Of a stretch of 64,000 bases of DNA, positions 54,673 to 64,000 are shown in pieces. The DNA is from Stomoxys calcitrans (Eukaryota > Arthropoda > Insecta > Diptera > Muscidae), in NCBI RefSeq assembly GCF_963082655.1, contig NC_081556.1, forward strand, positions 154,566,559 to 154,630,558, written 5' to 3'. The position numbers and the translations under genes were made by a program. Below the pieces are notes generated by a model. The model had not been told where the DNA came from. It saw nothing but the letters and a program-made list of their open reading frames with translations, and searched no databases. Position 1 is the stretch's first letter; every line of letters begins with the position of its first letter.

Positions 54673-55747
54673 AAACAAGTAAAAAGGCGTTAAGTTCGGC
54701 TGGGCCGAACTTTGGATACCCACCACCTCGGGTATATATGTAAACCACCTTTCATCAAAATCCGGTGAAAATTGCATACCTTATGTCCCGTATCGAAACA
54801 TTATCCGATTTGGACCAAATACTAATAAGTACGGATTATAAATGCGCCTTTTTTGGGGCCAAGACTTTAAATCGAGATATCGGTCTATATGCCAGCTATA
54901 TCCAAATCCGGACCGATTTGTGCCATAATACAGAAGTATGTCAAGGGGTTTAACTTAACTCACTGTCCCAAATTTCGGCGACATCGGACAATAAATGCGC
55001 TTTTTATGGGCCTAAGACCTCAAGTCGGAGAGTCGGTCTATATGGCAACTATATCCAAATCTAGACCGATCTGAGCCAAATTGACGAAAGATGTCGAAGG
55101 GCCTAACACAACTAACTGTCCCAAATTTTGGGCGACATCGGATAATAAATGTGGATAATAAGACTCTAAATCGAAGGATCGGTTTATATGGCAGTTATAT
55201 CCAAATCTGAACCGATCTGAGCCAAATTGTTGAAAAATATCGAAGGGCCTAACACAACTCACTGTCCCAAATTTCAGCAAAATCGGATAATAAATGTGGC
55301 TTTTATGGGCCTAAAACCCTAATTCGGAGGATTGGTCTATATGGCAGCTATATCCAAATCTGGACCGATCTGAACCAAATTGACGAAGGAAGTCGAAGGG
55401 CCCAAAATCGAATAATAAATGTGGCTTTTATGGGCCTAAGACCCTACATCGGCGAATCGGTCTATATGGGGGCTATATCAAGATATAGTCCGATATAGCC
55501 CATCTTCGAACTTAACCTGCTTATAGACAAAAAGAATCTGTGCCAAGTTTCAGCTCAATATCTCCATTTTCAAAGGCTGTAGCATGATTTCAACAGACAG
55601 ACGGACGGACATGTCTAGATCGTCTTAGATTTTTACGCTGATCAAGAATATATATACTTTATAGGGTCGGCAATGGATATTTCGATGTGTTGCAAACGGA
55701 ATGACAAAGGAAATATACCCCCATCCTTCGGTGGTGCGTATAAAAAG
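54673..55747 (-). mobile_element. HINE-I, complete, minus
   Basis: The 3' end is AACAAGTAAAAAGGCGTTAA with hairpin TTCGGCTGGGCCGAA (one mismatch) and GGATACCCACCACCTCGGGT. Modules carry GTCGGTCTATATGGCAACTA and similar motifs. The core is CAACAGACAGACGGACGGAC, the leader is TACTTTATAGGGTCGGCAAT, and the 5' end is CTTCGGTGGTGCGTATAAAA. Confidence 0.88.
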
Positions 55748-55889
55748 ACAATTTTCAAGTAGTGCTATGGTCACTGTTAAATACTAAGCACTAATTCACA
55801 TTTTATTGCAAAAATGTGAAAATAACTTTTTTTCCATATCACTTCTGTTGGTACATCACATGGCTCATTCTCCAGACTCCTTAATCATG

Positions 55890-56130
55890 CAAATCTGTTC
55901 AGTAAATCAAAAGTTATAGCCCCTTGAAGTTTGGAAAAGTGGAAAGTGGGCAACTTTGATACCCTGTATTTCACCCTGTATTAAAGATATAGACCAACAA
56001 TACTATTTTCCTGAAAGCCTAGGTACTCCTCTATAAATGTATAGAACATTTTTTACCGCTCATATCACAATTTGATCCAATTTGGTCCAAAAATTTTTCG
56101 GCATGACGAGGTGACCACATAGGACCTTGA
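55890..56130 (+). repeat. Family IV interspersed repeat
   Basis: AACTTTGATACCCTGTATTT, CACCCTGTATTAAAGATATA, CTCCTCTATAAATG and AGAACATTTTTTACCGCTCA have a reversed relative at 59481-59650 (GATACAGGGTATCAAAGTTG, AATATGAGAGGGTG). Function and class unknown. Confidence 0.6.
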
Positions 56131-56611
56131 AATTTGGCACTTCATCTTGCTAGCACCTTAGCTATAATGTTTTCAAATAGCTATCTCTGCCCTTTCTCAA
56201 ATTAAATTCTTATTTGCTTCAGATGTGGTGTTACAATATTTTATGACCTCCAATATAAAAAATCTAACTTCAACTACAAGTGAAGTACTCATATAAACAA
56301 CTGAAGAACCCATTACCTATCCGATTGAGATAAAATTTTGCATTTGACTTATGCATGAACTCTAACTTACTTGCCTAGTGTTTTCCCATTTGCCCACAAT
56401 CTGATATGGCTCCCATTTAAACTAATCATTCCATTTGACAACTTGAGCACATATAGGACGCAATATGCATGCCTGTAGGACGCAATACCATAATCCATTT
56501 GACATCTCCTGCTGATGATTTTTATTGGTCGAAAATGAAATCGCGATAAAGGAAACCAGTCAAATGCTTCTAGCAACAACACACTTTTTGCTGACTTTTA
56601 AATGCTTTTTA
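56131..56611 (+). mobile_element. Decayed HINE-like modules
   Basis: CCGATTGAGATAAAATTTTG, CAATCTGATATGGCTCCCAT and TTGACAACTTGAGCACATAT resemble HINE-I modules. No ends found. Confidence 0.4.
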
Positions 56612-56705
56612 TGCCCTCCACCATAGGATGGGAGTGTACTAATTTCGTCATTCTGTTTGTAACTACTGGAAATATTCGTCTGAGACCCCATAAAGTATAT
56701 ACGTA
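56612..56705 (+). mobile_element. HINE-I 5' end fused to HINE-II
   Basis: TTATGCCCTCCACCATAGGA, GTGTACTAATTTCGTCATTC and GAGACCCCATAAAGTATATA stop abruptly where reversed HINE-II sequence begins. Confidence 0.8.
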
Positions 56706-56992
56706 TGAAATTTTCCAATTTCAATACGCTTCGTCTCTAGGCCGAAAAACGTGTCCATACCAAATTTAAAGACGATCGGATCAAAATTTCGACCTGTAAT
56801 TTGTACACAAATTAACATGGACAGACGGACAGACAGACAGACGGGCATATCAAAATCGAATCAGAAAGTGATTCTGAGTCGATCGATATACTTATCAATG
56901 GGTCAATCTCTTTTCCTTTTGGGTGTTACAAACTACAATAATTTATCAAGCTATAACACCCTGTACCACAGTAGTGGTGTAGAGTATAAAAA
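56706..56992 (-). mobile_element. HINE-II 5' portion, minus
   Basis: AATTTCAATACGCTTCGTCT, CTAGGCCGAAAAACGTGTCC, GACAGACGGACAGACAGACA (core), CTTTTCCTTTTGGGTGTTAC and CTGTACCACAGTAGTGGTGT. It closely matches 50610-50850. Confidence 0.85.
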
Positions 56993-59480
56993 GCCATTTG
57001 GACTACTGTTACTACTTCCCCATATAAACTTTAATCTCTGCCTATGAAAAGAAATCATCCAGAGAATTTTACCAATTTGTTCCTTTGTGGAGGGCATATC
57101 AAATGTTGCCCGACCAAACGTATTGTCTTCTTACATTTTTCCTATACCAGGAATTTGTATTCATTCTTCTCTGAATTCGATGCTGAATATGGGTGTTTCA
57201 AATTTCTTGGAAGCATAGATTGAGACTCTATCATCTGTGAAACTTTATAATCCATTCGAAGGCATTAGGGATTGATGAAACATTTAACATTCCTATTTCT
57301 ACAAATTATAACACAATATGAAATTTAATTTAATATAAATTCGCCTTACTCAAAGATCAAAAAAAAAGATAAATTAAATCTTATTTTTGGTCCTACATGA
57401 CAACAAGGCAGGACATAGTGCTTTGGTGTAACCTTGAAGATAGGCAGCCGAAAAGCACTTAACATGGTAACGATAGGCGTAGGCGTTTAATCAATATTGG
57501 ACGGACAACCATCAAACGCATTGCAGCATTTAATTAGGACCTTACACTACACCCCCCTCCCCCACCCATCATCTGCCTACAGCCAATAGGCCAATAATTT
57601 GTTTAGGTTTTATTTTCGACAACACATGCATGGTGCCATATGTAGCACATGTAGGGTTCCCCCACTGGCCTTTATAACCTTTGAACGACAATATACTGCA
57701 GGGGCAATAATTTTTTAAAATTTAATTTTACTTCATAAAAAGTAGCAAAAAATAAGTCAGTAAATGTGTTTACTTTAGTTTCCGTTGTAAAATTTAATGC
57801 ACATAACTACGACATGATAGAAATGCTGGCTGACCTTGATATTCAAATGGCTGTACTGACTGTTCTTACATTTGTCCATTCATTCGTTCATCCATTTGTC
57901 TGTTTGTGTGGCAACGAAATAAGGCAAACAAAACGAAAAAAATTAAATAAAATTCCATTAAATAAACGAAGAAACAACCTTTTGGCAACCAGAGGGCAAT
58001 AAACATTTTCATTGGTCTACCAGGTATACAAAGAAGTCATCACAAAAAGCAAACAGAAAAGTAACAACAAAAACCAAAAATTAAATACATAGAAGATTTG
58101 GCTCTAAAAGAAAGTAATAGCTTGGCCTTTTTTTGAAAGCATTTATGTTAAGGGTATTCGGAATAATTTAGCCATAATGGTAATACTCTTTTCCTTTTGG
58201 TTAGCCTGAGGACTATCATTGGTTTGCCATATGCATACACATACGACGGCTGTATGTTCACAAGGTGAAATGCTAACTTTTCATTGCAAAATTCACTTAT
58301 TTCCATTTTATTTCAAATTTTGCAAATGACAGACCATGTGATGTGCTTTGATGGCCATGAATTTCCCTGAAGCCATTGCAACCCAATTCAATTTAAGTTG
58401 AATGTGGGAGCATTTATGAGCTTCCAGAGAATTCAAAAACAGATATCATTTGTGGCCAATAAAAATTTAACATTCTAAAATTTACATTAAATTGTAGGAA
58501 TTTAAAAGGTAAACATCATTCAAAAAACTGTTTGGGTTATCTTATTTTGGAAAAAAAACAAAAATTGCATTTATGAGCTATTTTGTGCGGGGAAAGTATA
58601 GTGAATCATTTGTTAGATGAGATTTCATGAGATGGTTATAGTTATTTTCAGACTGAAATAAGTCTTCCCTCTGTGATGTTTTCCTCGATAGAGGCATATT
58701 CAATCCATGCGCGGGCTATTCAAACTCCTCCGAGCTTCGGAGGAGCCTATGATCAAGGAGATACTTGATGTATTAAGCTCGTCAAATCTACCGGAAAATT
58801 TTCTTCTATATGGGCTCATTTAGTTTTTAAAAGACGAGGATGAAGAACCACATAAGCCCAATGCACACTTTCATCTTATTAGGTTACAATGTATCCCCCC
58901 AAGGAGTCAGATTTGAAGATCAGTTTAAATAGGAGCGATAACAGAACAGTGGACAAGCTGTTTCGCGTTATTTTCACTTTCTTAAGACGATACCCTCTTA
59001 AAGGCTGTAAAAAAAAAGAATACCTCAGTTTGAGATCATAACGGACCTACGGGAAATGTGCAGTGCCAAATATACCGGTCCTAAACTGGAGAATTAGTTA
59101 CCTGTCACAGGACAGGATCCTACAGGAAATTAAAAGATTCCATTGTCATAACTTTTTATTCTTAATTATTTTTTAAAAAGTTGTTTAATTATTGTTAAAA
59201 ATTGATTAAATATATTTGCTAACTAATGTTACCTCCCTTAAAAATACTTGCAAACTATACTCAATTCGTCACCTCGAGCGACAAACCCATATAAAAGTGA
59301 TAGGTTTTTTCCATGTAAGGGGACAAGAACTGTTACCGTTCCCTATCATCAGAGGACCCATCCCGTGACAGATTTCGGACCATTGTCCCATTTCCCGTAG
59401 GGGAGGGAGTCAATAGAAACAATTTATCACATTCGAATAAACTAAATGGTTCAGCAGAGGAGTGAAATCCACGCCGCACA
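56993..59480. other. Unique AT-rich stretch
   Basis: There is a C-rich run (CACCCCCCTCCCCCACCC) at 57550-57567. The frame at 57766-58002 has no recognised domain. No repeats or RNA genes identified. Confidence 0.4.
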
Positions 59481-60235
59481 GTGGGCCAAAACGGCAAACA
59501 AATTGGAAATTATTCCACAACTTTTTATCTGTTGATTTGAGCTGTAAAATATGTTCTAGGGATTTGTAGAGGAGAACATAGGCTCTCCTGACTGATCTAT
59601 ATCTTTAATATGAGAGGGTGAGATACAGGGTATCAAAGTTGACCACAAACTGCAAACTTGCCATTAACATTTCATTAAGGAACTAGGGCAAACTTCCCAA
59701 AAAATCAATGAGTGCTGTTCGATTCAATTTTATGCTCAATAATAAGGGACCTCCTTTTTATAGCCGAATCCGAACGGCGTGCCGCAGAGCGATACCTATT
59801 TGGGGAGAAGTTTTTACATGAAAATATACCTCACAAATGTTGCCAGCATTAGGAGGGGATAACCACCGCTAACAAATTTTCTGATGTTCCTGGCAGGATT
59901 CGAACCCCGGCGTTTAGCGTCATAGGCGGACATGCTAACCTCTGCGCTACAGTGGCCTCCATCAGAATTTGACCACTTACCACTTTTCCAACCTTCAAGC
60001 GGCTATAACTGTTGATGCCTGATGAACCGATTTTTATGATTAAGGAACGAGGAGTTTTATTGGATCTATCTACAACTATGCCGTCTACTTTAGGTGTAGG
60101 TCCCATACAAATGTACCCTCGATTTTTGGTATTTTTATTTCTGAAACCCAAATTTTTACTCCAATTCTTATAAAATTTGGCTAGCGACATTTTCTAGGCA
60201 TGGCAAAAGTATACTCCAATTCAAGGACGAATCGA
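59481..60235 (-). repeat. Family IV repeat, minus, split by SINE-A
   Basis: The left part (59481-59654) mirrors 55890-56130. The right part (59969-60235) includes TTGACCACTTACCACTTTTC, GCGGCTATAACTGTTGATGC and CCAATTCTTATAAAATTTGG. The uninterrupted relative at 55925-55965 confirms that the two parts were joined. Confidence 0.65.
59655..59968 (-). mobile_element. SINE-A, full length, 8-bp target duplication
   Basis: In reverse complement the head is GGAGGCCACTGTAGCGCAGA, the B box is GGGGTTCGAATCCTGCC (perfect) and the tail is TTAATGGCAAGTTTGCAG. TTGACCAC occurs directly before and directly after the insert. Confidence 0.9.
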
Positions 60236-60630
60236 TAAATATTTTAACGAAGCTCCCACATAAGGATACATTTCATAAATAAAGATTTTTACATCGAGTT
60301 TAGTGAAGTCTAGTTGGAGTAGAGAATAAATAGAATCCGGGAAGTGTTTTATACATCATTGCAAAGGTGTGGAAATTTCCTAAAAGATAAAGTATGTATT
60401 AAATGGTGACGACAACTAAAACGAGCAAACGTGTAAGGTTCGGCCGTGCCGAACTTTGGGTACCCAAAAGTCGCAGTTTCAGCGAAATCGGTCAACAAAT
60501 CCGCTTTTTATGGGATTAAGACCCTAATTTGAAAAATCGGTCTATATGGCATCTATGTCTAAACATAGTCTGATCTGAACCATATGCTGGTCGGATGACG
60601 GGAGGCTTAATTATAGTCACTGTGTCAAAT

Positions 60631-60697
60631 TCGGTTATGATACCACAGCAGCGACGGTAATCCAAGCACGCTACCAACTCGGCTACCGGGGCGCCCG
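60631..60697 (-). mobile_element. SINE-B head, truncated
   Basis: The reverse complement begins CGGGCGCCCCGGTAGCCGAG, TTGGTAGCGTGCTTGGATTA and ends TGTGGTATCATAACC. It has the A-box region and the start of the LINE-like tail. The B box is deleted. Confidence 0.6.
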
Positions 60698-60763
60698 TAA
60701 TGCTGTTAATAAATGCAACTTTTTGGAATTAAGACCCTTAATCAGATCGGCAGATCGGGGAGG

Positions 60764-60872
60764 CCTCCGTAGCGCAGAGATTATCATTGAGCTTAAACTT
60801 GAATCGGACTGCACTCATTGATATGTGAGAAGTTTGCACCTGTTCCTTAGTGGAATGTTCATGGGCAAAATT
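60764..60872 (+). mobile_element. SINE-A deletion derivative with 13-bp target duplication
   Basis: The head GAGGCCTCCGTAGCGCAGAG is joined directly to TTATCATTGAGCTTAAACTT and the normal tail to GGGCAAAATTTGCA, so about 200 bp including the B box are missing. ATCGGCAGATCGG flanks both sides. Confidence 0.88.
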
Positions 60873-61605
60873 TGCAATCGGCAGATCGGTCTATATGGTG
60901 GCTGTATCTGAATAAAGACCGATCTGAACCATAGACCAGTTGGATATCGGGAGGCTTTAATCAACTCAATATTTAAAATTTCAGCGAAATCGAATAATAA
61001 TTGCGGATTTTAGGGGTTTAAGACCCTCAATCGGCAGATCGGTCTATATGGCTGCTATATATAAATATTGTCCGATCTAGACCATATTTAGGTGTGATGA
61101 CGGAAGGCTTAAAACAACCAACTGTTTCTTTTTTTTTCAAATCAGATAGTAAATGCGCCTGTTGCGGGCATAAGACCTTACATAGCCATATCAGTCTATA
61201 TGGCAGCTATATGTAAATATGGTCCGATATGAACCATATCAGGGCCCCTATTAGAACTTCCTATTTCAAATTTCAGCGAAATCGAACAAAAAATGTGACT
61301 TTTACAGGCTTAAGACCCAAAATCGCCTGATCGGTTTATATGGCAGCTATATCCAAATATCGTCCGATTTGTCCAATTGAAGAACTTAACATGCTTATAG
61401 AAGAAATACGAGTATGTGCAAAATTTCAACTTAATATCTCAATTTTTAAAGACTGTAACGTGATTACAACTGACGAACACTAGGACGGACAGACACACGG
61501 ACATCGTTATATCCTCTTAGAATTTTACGACGATTAGAAATACATATACTATGAAGGATCGGAAATGGATATTTTGATATGTTGTAAACGGAATGACAAC
61601 CTATT

Positions 61606-61974
61606 TGAAATTTTTGATATTTGAAATTTTTGAAAAATGGACTTTTATGTTGCCGGTTACAAGAAATCGGATGGAGTAGAGATATTTGCATGATTCTTTG
61701 CATGATGTAGACACATATCTATAAAAAAAAGTACAATAAATATGAGAATACATGCCGATTAGAGTGCGCTCTATTCGTATATGACGTACAAAAAACAAGT
61801 CCTATGAATACCAAAACTGACAGCTCATATGACATGTCTGATCGTGTAATAGGAGCTTTATTTGGTTTAAACAGTGAAAATAGCAATACTTGGACATTGA
61901 CTTTTTTCATTTATAGCTAGGATATGACGAGATACAACTTTAATTGTTAGGAATACTTTAAGCTCTAATTTAAA
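61606..61974. other. Short unique stretch
   Basis: Nothing recognised beyond a small direct repeat (TTTGAAATTTTTGA) near 61606-61632. Confidence 0.35.
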
Positions 61975-62560
61975 GTAGGTTAGGTTCAAGTGACAGTTTG
62001 CCATCAGACTCACATAGAACTTTCTGTCCATTTTGATACCACAGGAACAGGATAAGGAAAAAGCCCAACAACTTGCGAATTTTCACAACACGTAAATCAG
62101 ACAAGTGCTAAAAGAAATGAGAACCTTAAGTGAAACTCCTTCTGACTGCTACCAGCAGTCATACACACAGTACATATATTATAGTCTCTTCTTCCTTGAC
62201 GTCTTTACAATTTCTGCAAAAGTCGTTTCTTGCAATCTTCAGTCAGTCAGCATGTATTTCGATCAGATAGTGACCTTTCATGGCGGACATAATGACTGAG
62301 ACGTTTGTTCTAACTAGCGATAACTAAGCAGTAGACCTTGTGTAGTCTAGTTTAGGCCACATAATGTTGAAATGTTCACAACCCCACCTTTGTGACCATC
62401 TATCATTCGTTGACCTTCGGGCCTGATCCTGAAGGCTTAGCTTATATGTCGCTACAGGCATACCCACAGTTTACAGTTCCCCTGGAATATGTTTGGTAGT
62501 CCTTGTTTCACAAGTTCGTCTGCTCTACAATTCTCTGTGATATCTCGGATGCTATCGTCG
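61975..62560 (-). pseudogene. LINE 3' end with RNase H remnant, second copy
   Basis: The 3' tail on minus is GGTATCAAAATGGACAGAAA, GAGTCTGATGGCAAACTGTC and ACTTGAACCTAACCTA, matching 29540-29640. Upstream, IRDITENCRADELVKQGLPN resembles the RNase H ending GHRDI.GN..ADELA. Heavily decayed. Confidence 0.7.
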
Positions 62561-62576
62561 TCATACAGCTCGATTT

Positions 62577-62640
62577 GATGCATCTACACTATTTTCTTTG
62601 GGGCTATGTCAAGCCATTGGTCTATGCCAACAAGAGCTCA
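62577..62640 (+). pseudogene. Mariner transposase C-terminal scrap
   Basis: YFLWGYVKPLVYANKSSEL matches the block that follows the third catalytic acid in mariner transposases (usual form D..P.DYFLWGY.K). The preceding Asp-Leu-Thr-Pro is degraded to LMHLH. It borders the LINE relic. Confidence 0.6.
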
Positions 62641-63349
62641 GAGCTAACATTGAACGGGAAATGGCTACCGTTTCGCCGGATATGTGACAATTTGAATTTT
62701 GTCACCGATATGGCTTTTCTGCTGACGTATCTTACAGATGGTCGATTATAAAATTTGATTGTCGACGAGTTCCCTAACCGTGAACACGAACAAGTCACCA
62801 CAATTTTTTTTTATGAGAAATTTAAAATTTTATTTCTTATTTTAACCCCAAACATAGTTACTTAATGGCCTGTAATTTGAGGTGGAGTCAAAAATCACAA
62901 ACCTCATGGTCTAATAAGTATGATTTACAAATCACTTACAAAATGCAAATGCAAAAACACTCCAACAACTGCATGATGCCCCTACCTTCAAAACGAAAAT
63001 CTCAATCAATGCATGGACGGGCGAGGGTAAAGCAGAAAAGAAAAGCGAAGCGTCTCACCTTAAATCAAGTAGCAAAAATTTCAAATACACAAATTCTACT
63101 TCGAATTGCACAACAATAACAGACATTTAGCAAGTAACTCAAAAGCCCTTGAATAATAAATAAAAGCTTCAAAGTATGGCGCAGAAAGTTAGAAAATCAA
63201 CCCTCACAACCCAATGACATAAAGTGAAAGTCATTCGAATGCGGAGAATAGCAATTTGTGTATGCGTCACACAGTGTCGGGAGTTCATAGAAAAGTTGGC
63301 AAAAAATAGAAGGAGTTGACGTAGGTGAATGAAATGTGGCACAGACCAC
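62641..63349. other. Unique stretch
   Basis: No repeat or domain recognised. The basic 84-codon frame at 62865-63119 has no supporting features. Confidence 0.35.
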
Positions 63350-63583
63350 AGTAGTTGTGTAGGATATAAAAAATTTCGCGAGAAGGATTTTTTTATGGCT
63401 CTCGACATTACCGATTAACTTCTTAGAAGTCGGTTCGAATTTTATAACCCATCTGAAATAATCCACCGAAGTCCAATAAATTCGGTTCAGTATAAGACAT
63501 AGCTTCCAATTTCCCCTTATAGAACAGTTGTAGGAGATTCTATAGTCGGCTCCGCCCAATTTTGGCCTTTCCTTACTTGTTTA
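63350..63583 (+). mobile_element. HINE-II 3' portion
   Basis: CACAGTAGTTGTGTAGGATA opens it. The body has GCGAGAAGGATTTTTTTATG. The 3' end is TATAGTCGGCTCCGCCCAAT, TTTGGCCTTTCCTTACTTGT. Hairpin stem GTCGG/CCCAA is decayed. Confidence 0.65.
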
Positions 63584-63589
63584 TTAGGA

Positions 63590-64000
63590 CCTAAAATGGA
63601 TCATATAAGTCCACGATTTGGAAAAGCTGCCACATGGATCGATCTTTCGATTTTACTTCCCGAGACCACAATATGGTAATTTTTATCCGATTTACCTCAA
63701 ATTTGAAACAAAGACTTGTTTTGGGCCTCTCCCCAACCATGCCAAATATGGGCAAAATCGAATAGTTTCTCTGTACAACTGCCACATAGACCGTTCTCCC
63801 GATTGATAATTTAGGCCTATAAAAGACCTATTTTTCAGCCGATTGTGCTGAAATTTGGATCAGTGCGTTATATAACACCTCTCAAAGCCTGTACCGAATA
63901 TTATCCAAATTTATATGAGAGTTATTCTTGTTTGAACCGTTGAGTGGAGCGGGCGTGTTGTTATTTCACTCCGCAAGAATTTTCGTGTAACTCGTAATAG
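63590..64000 (+). mobile_element. HINE-like modules running off the window
   Basis: Modules with AAAAGCTGCCACATGGATCG, CTGCCACATAGACCG and CTGAAATTTGGATCAGTGCG. No end seen before the window edge. Confidence 0.55.

Larger units (their letters stand above)
60417..61605 (-). mobile_element. HINE-I, minus, with two SINE insertions
   Basis: The 3' end is CGAGCAAACGTGTAAGG with hairpin TTCGGCCGTGCCGAA and GGGTACCCAAAAGTCG. Modules carry GATCGGTCTATATGGCAGCT-like motifs. The core is GACGGACAGACACACGGACA and the leader is TACTATGAAGGATCGGAAAT. The terminal ATACCC repeat is not evident. Confidence 0.8.

Noticed and set aside
57766..58002. 78-codon plus-strand frame in unique sequence
   Set aside because: No recognisable domain. 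The length is within chance expectation over 64 kb of AT-rich DNA.

Overview
This window looks like euchromatic-type nuclear DNA of a higher (calyptrate) fly, most likely a muscid. It is AT-rich, has almost no coding sequence, and is filled by interspersed repeats. The commonest one has the architecture of Drosophila DINE-1/INE-1: a subterminal inverted repeat, a 'CCTATAAAGTAcATATATTCTTGATC'-like leader (seen in pieces), a GTCC/GTCT tetranucleotide tract, and a 3' GC-rich hairpin before an ACTTGTTT end. Species assignment is inference. Repeat labels used here (HINE-I, HINE-II, family III, family IV, SINE-A, SINE-B, MITE-W) are working names.

The only host-gene sequence I can support is a 142-bp exon on the minus strand (32450-32591). 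It encodes the first half of a fibronectin type III domain and has good splice sites at both ends. The window is therefore probably intronic sequence of a large cell-surface or adhesion-type gene read right to left. No other exon of that gene could be recognised, and the gene itself was not identified.

Mobile DNA, left to right. 0.1-1.1 kb: HINE-II with a mariner-type MITE. 1.1-3.4 kb: SINE-A pieces and an inverted repeat. 3.4-5.1 kb: family III, including a perfect 208-bp spacerless palindrome. 5.1-6.6 kb: HINE-I and SINE-B. 8.8-13.4 kb: family III ending in CTAG-T, then two HINE-I copies and SINE-A. 14.9-19.1 kb: LINE tail, several HINEs, a fold-back mariner and an LTR-like insert. 21.2-27.6 kb: mariner relic and two copies of a MITE carrying a HINE in its middle, in opposite orientation. 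29-31.5 kb: SINE-A, LINE tail, and a HINE with a SINE flanked by a 9-bp target duplication. 33.3-37.9 kb: HINEs, a MITE and a long dead LINE (RT, RNase H, zinc knuckle). 39.2-45.5 kb: abutting HINEs, mariner and LINE pieces. 47.1-49.6 kb: two head-out HINE 5' ends around a 1.7-kb GTCY array. 50-57 kb: HINE-II, a HINE patched with two MITE copies, and a chimera. 59.5-63.9 kb: family IV, SINEs, HINEs and LINE/mariner scraps. Stretches between these are AT-rich, with no repeat or gene I recognise.

How the parts work together. None of the elements seen is autonomous. The HINEs would need a Helentron/Helitron Rep-helicase, the SINEs a LINE (SINE-B visibly shares its 3' tail with the RNase H LINE seen here), and the MITEs a mariner transposase. 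The HINE bodies are tandem arrays of a module whose period is 153 bp again and again. Because 153 is divisible by 3, these arrays give long spurious open frames.
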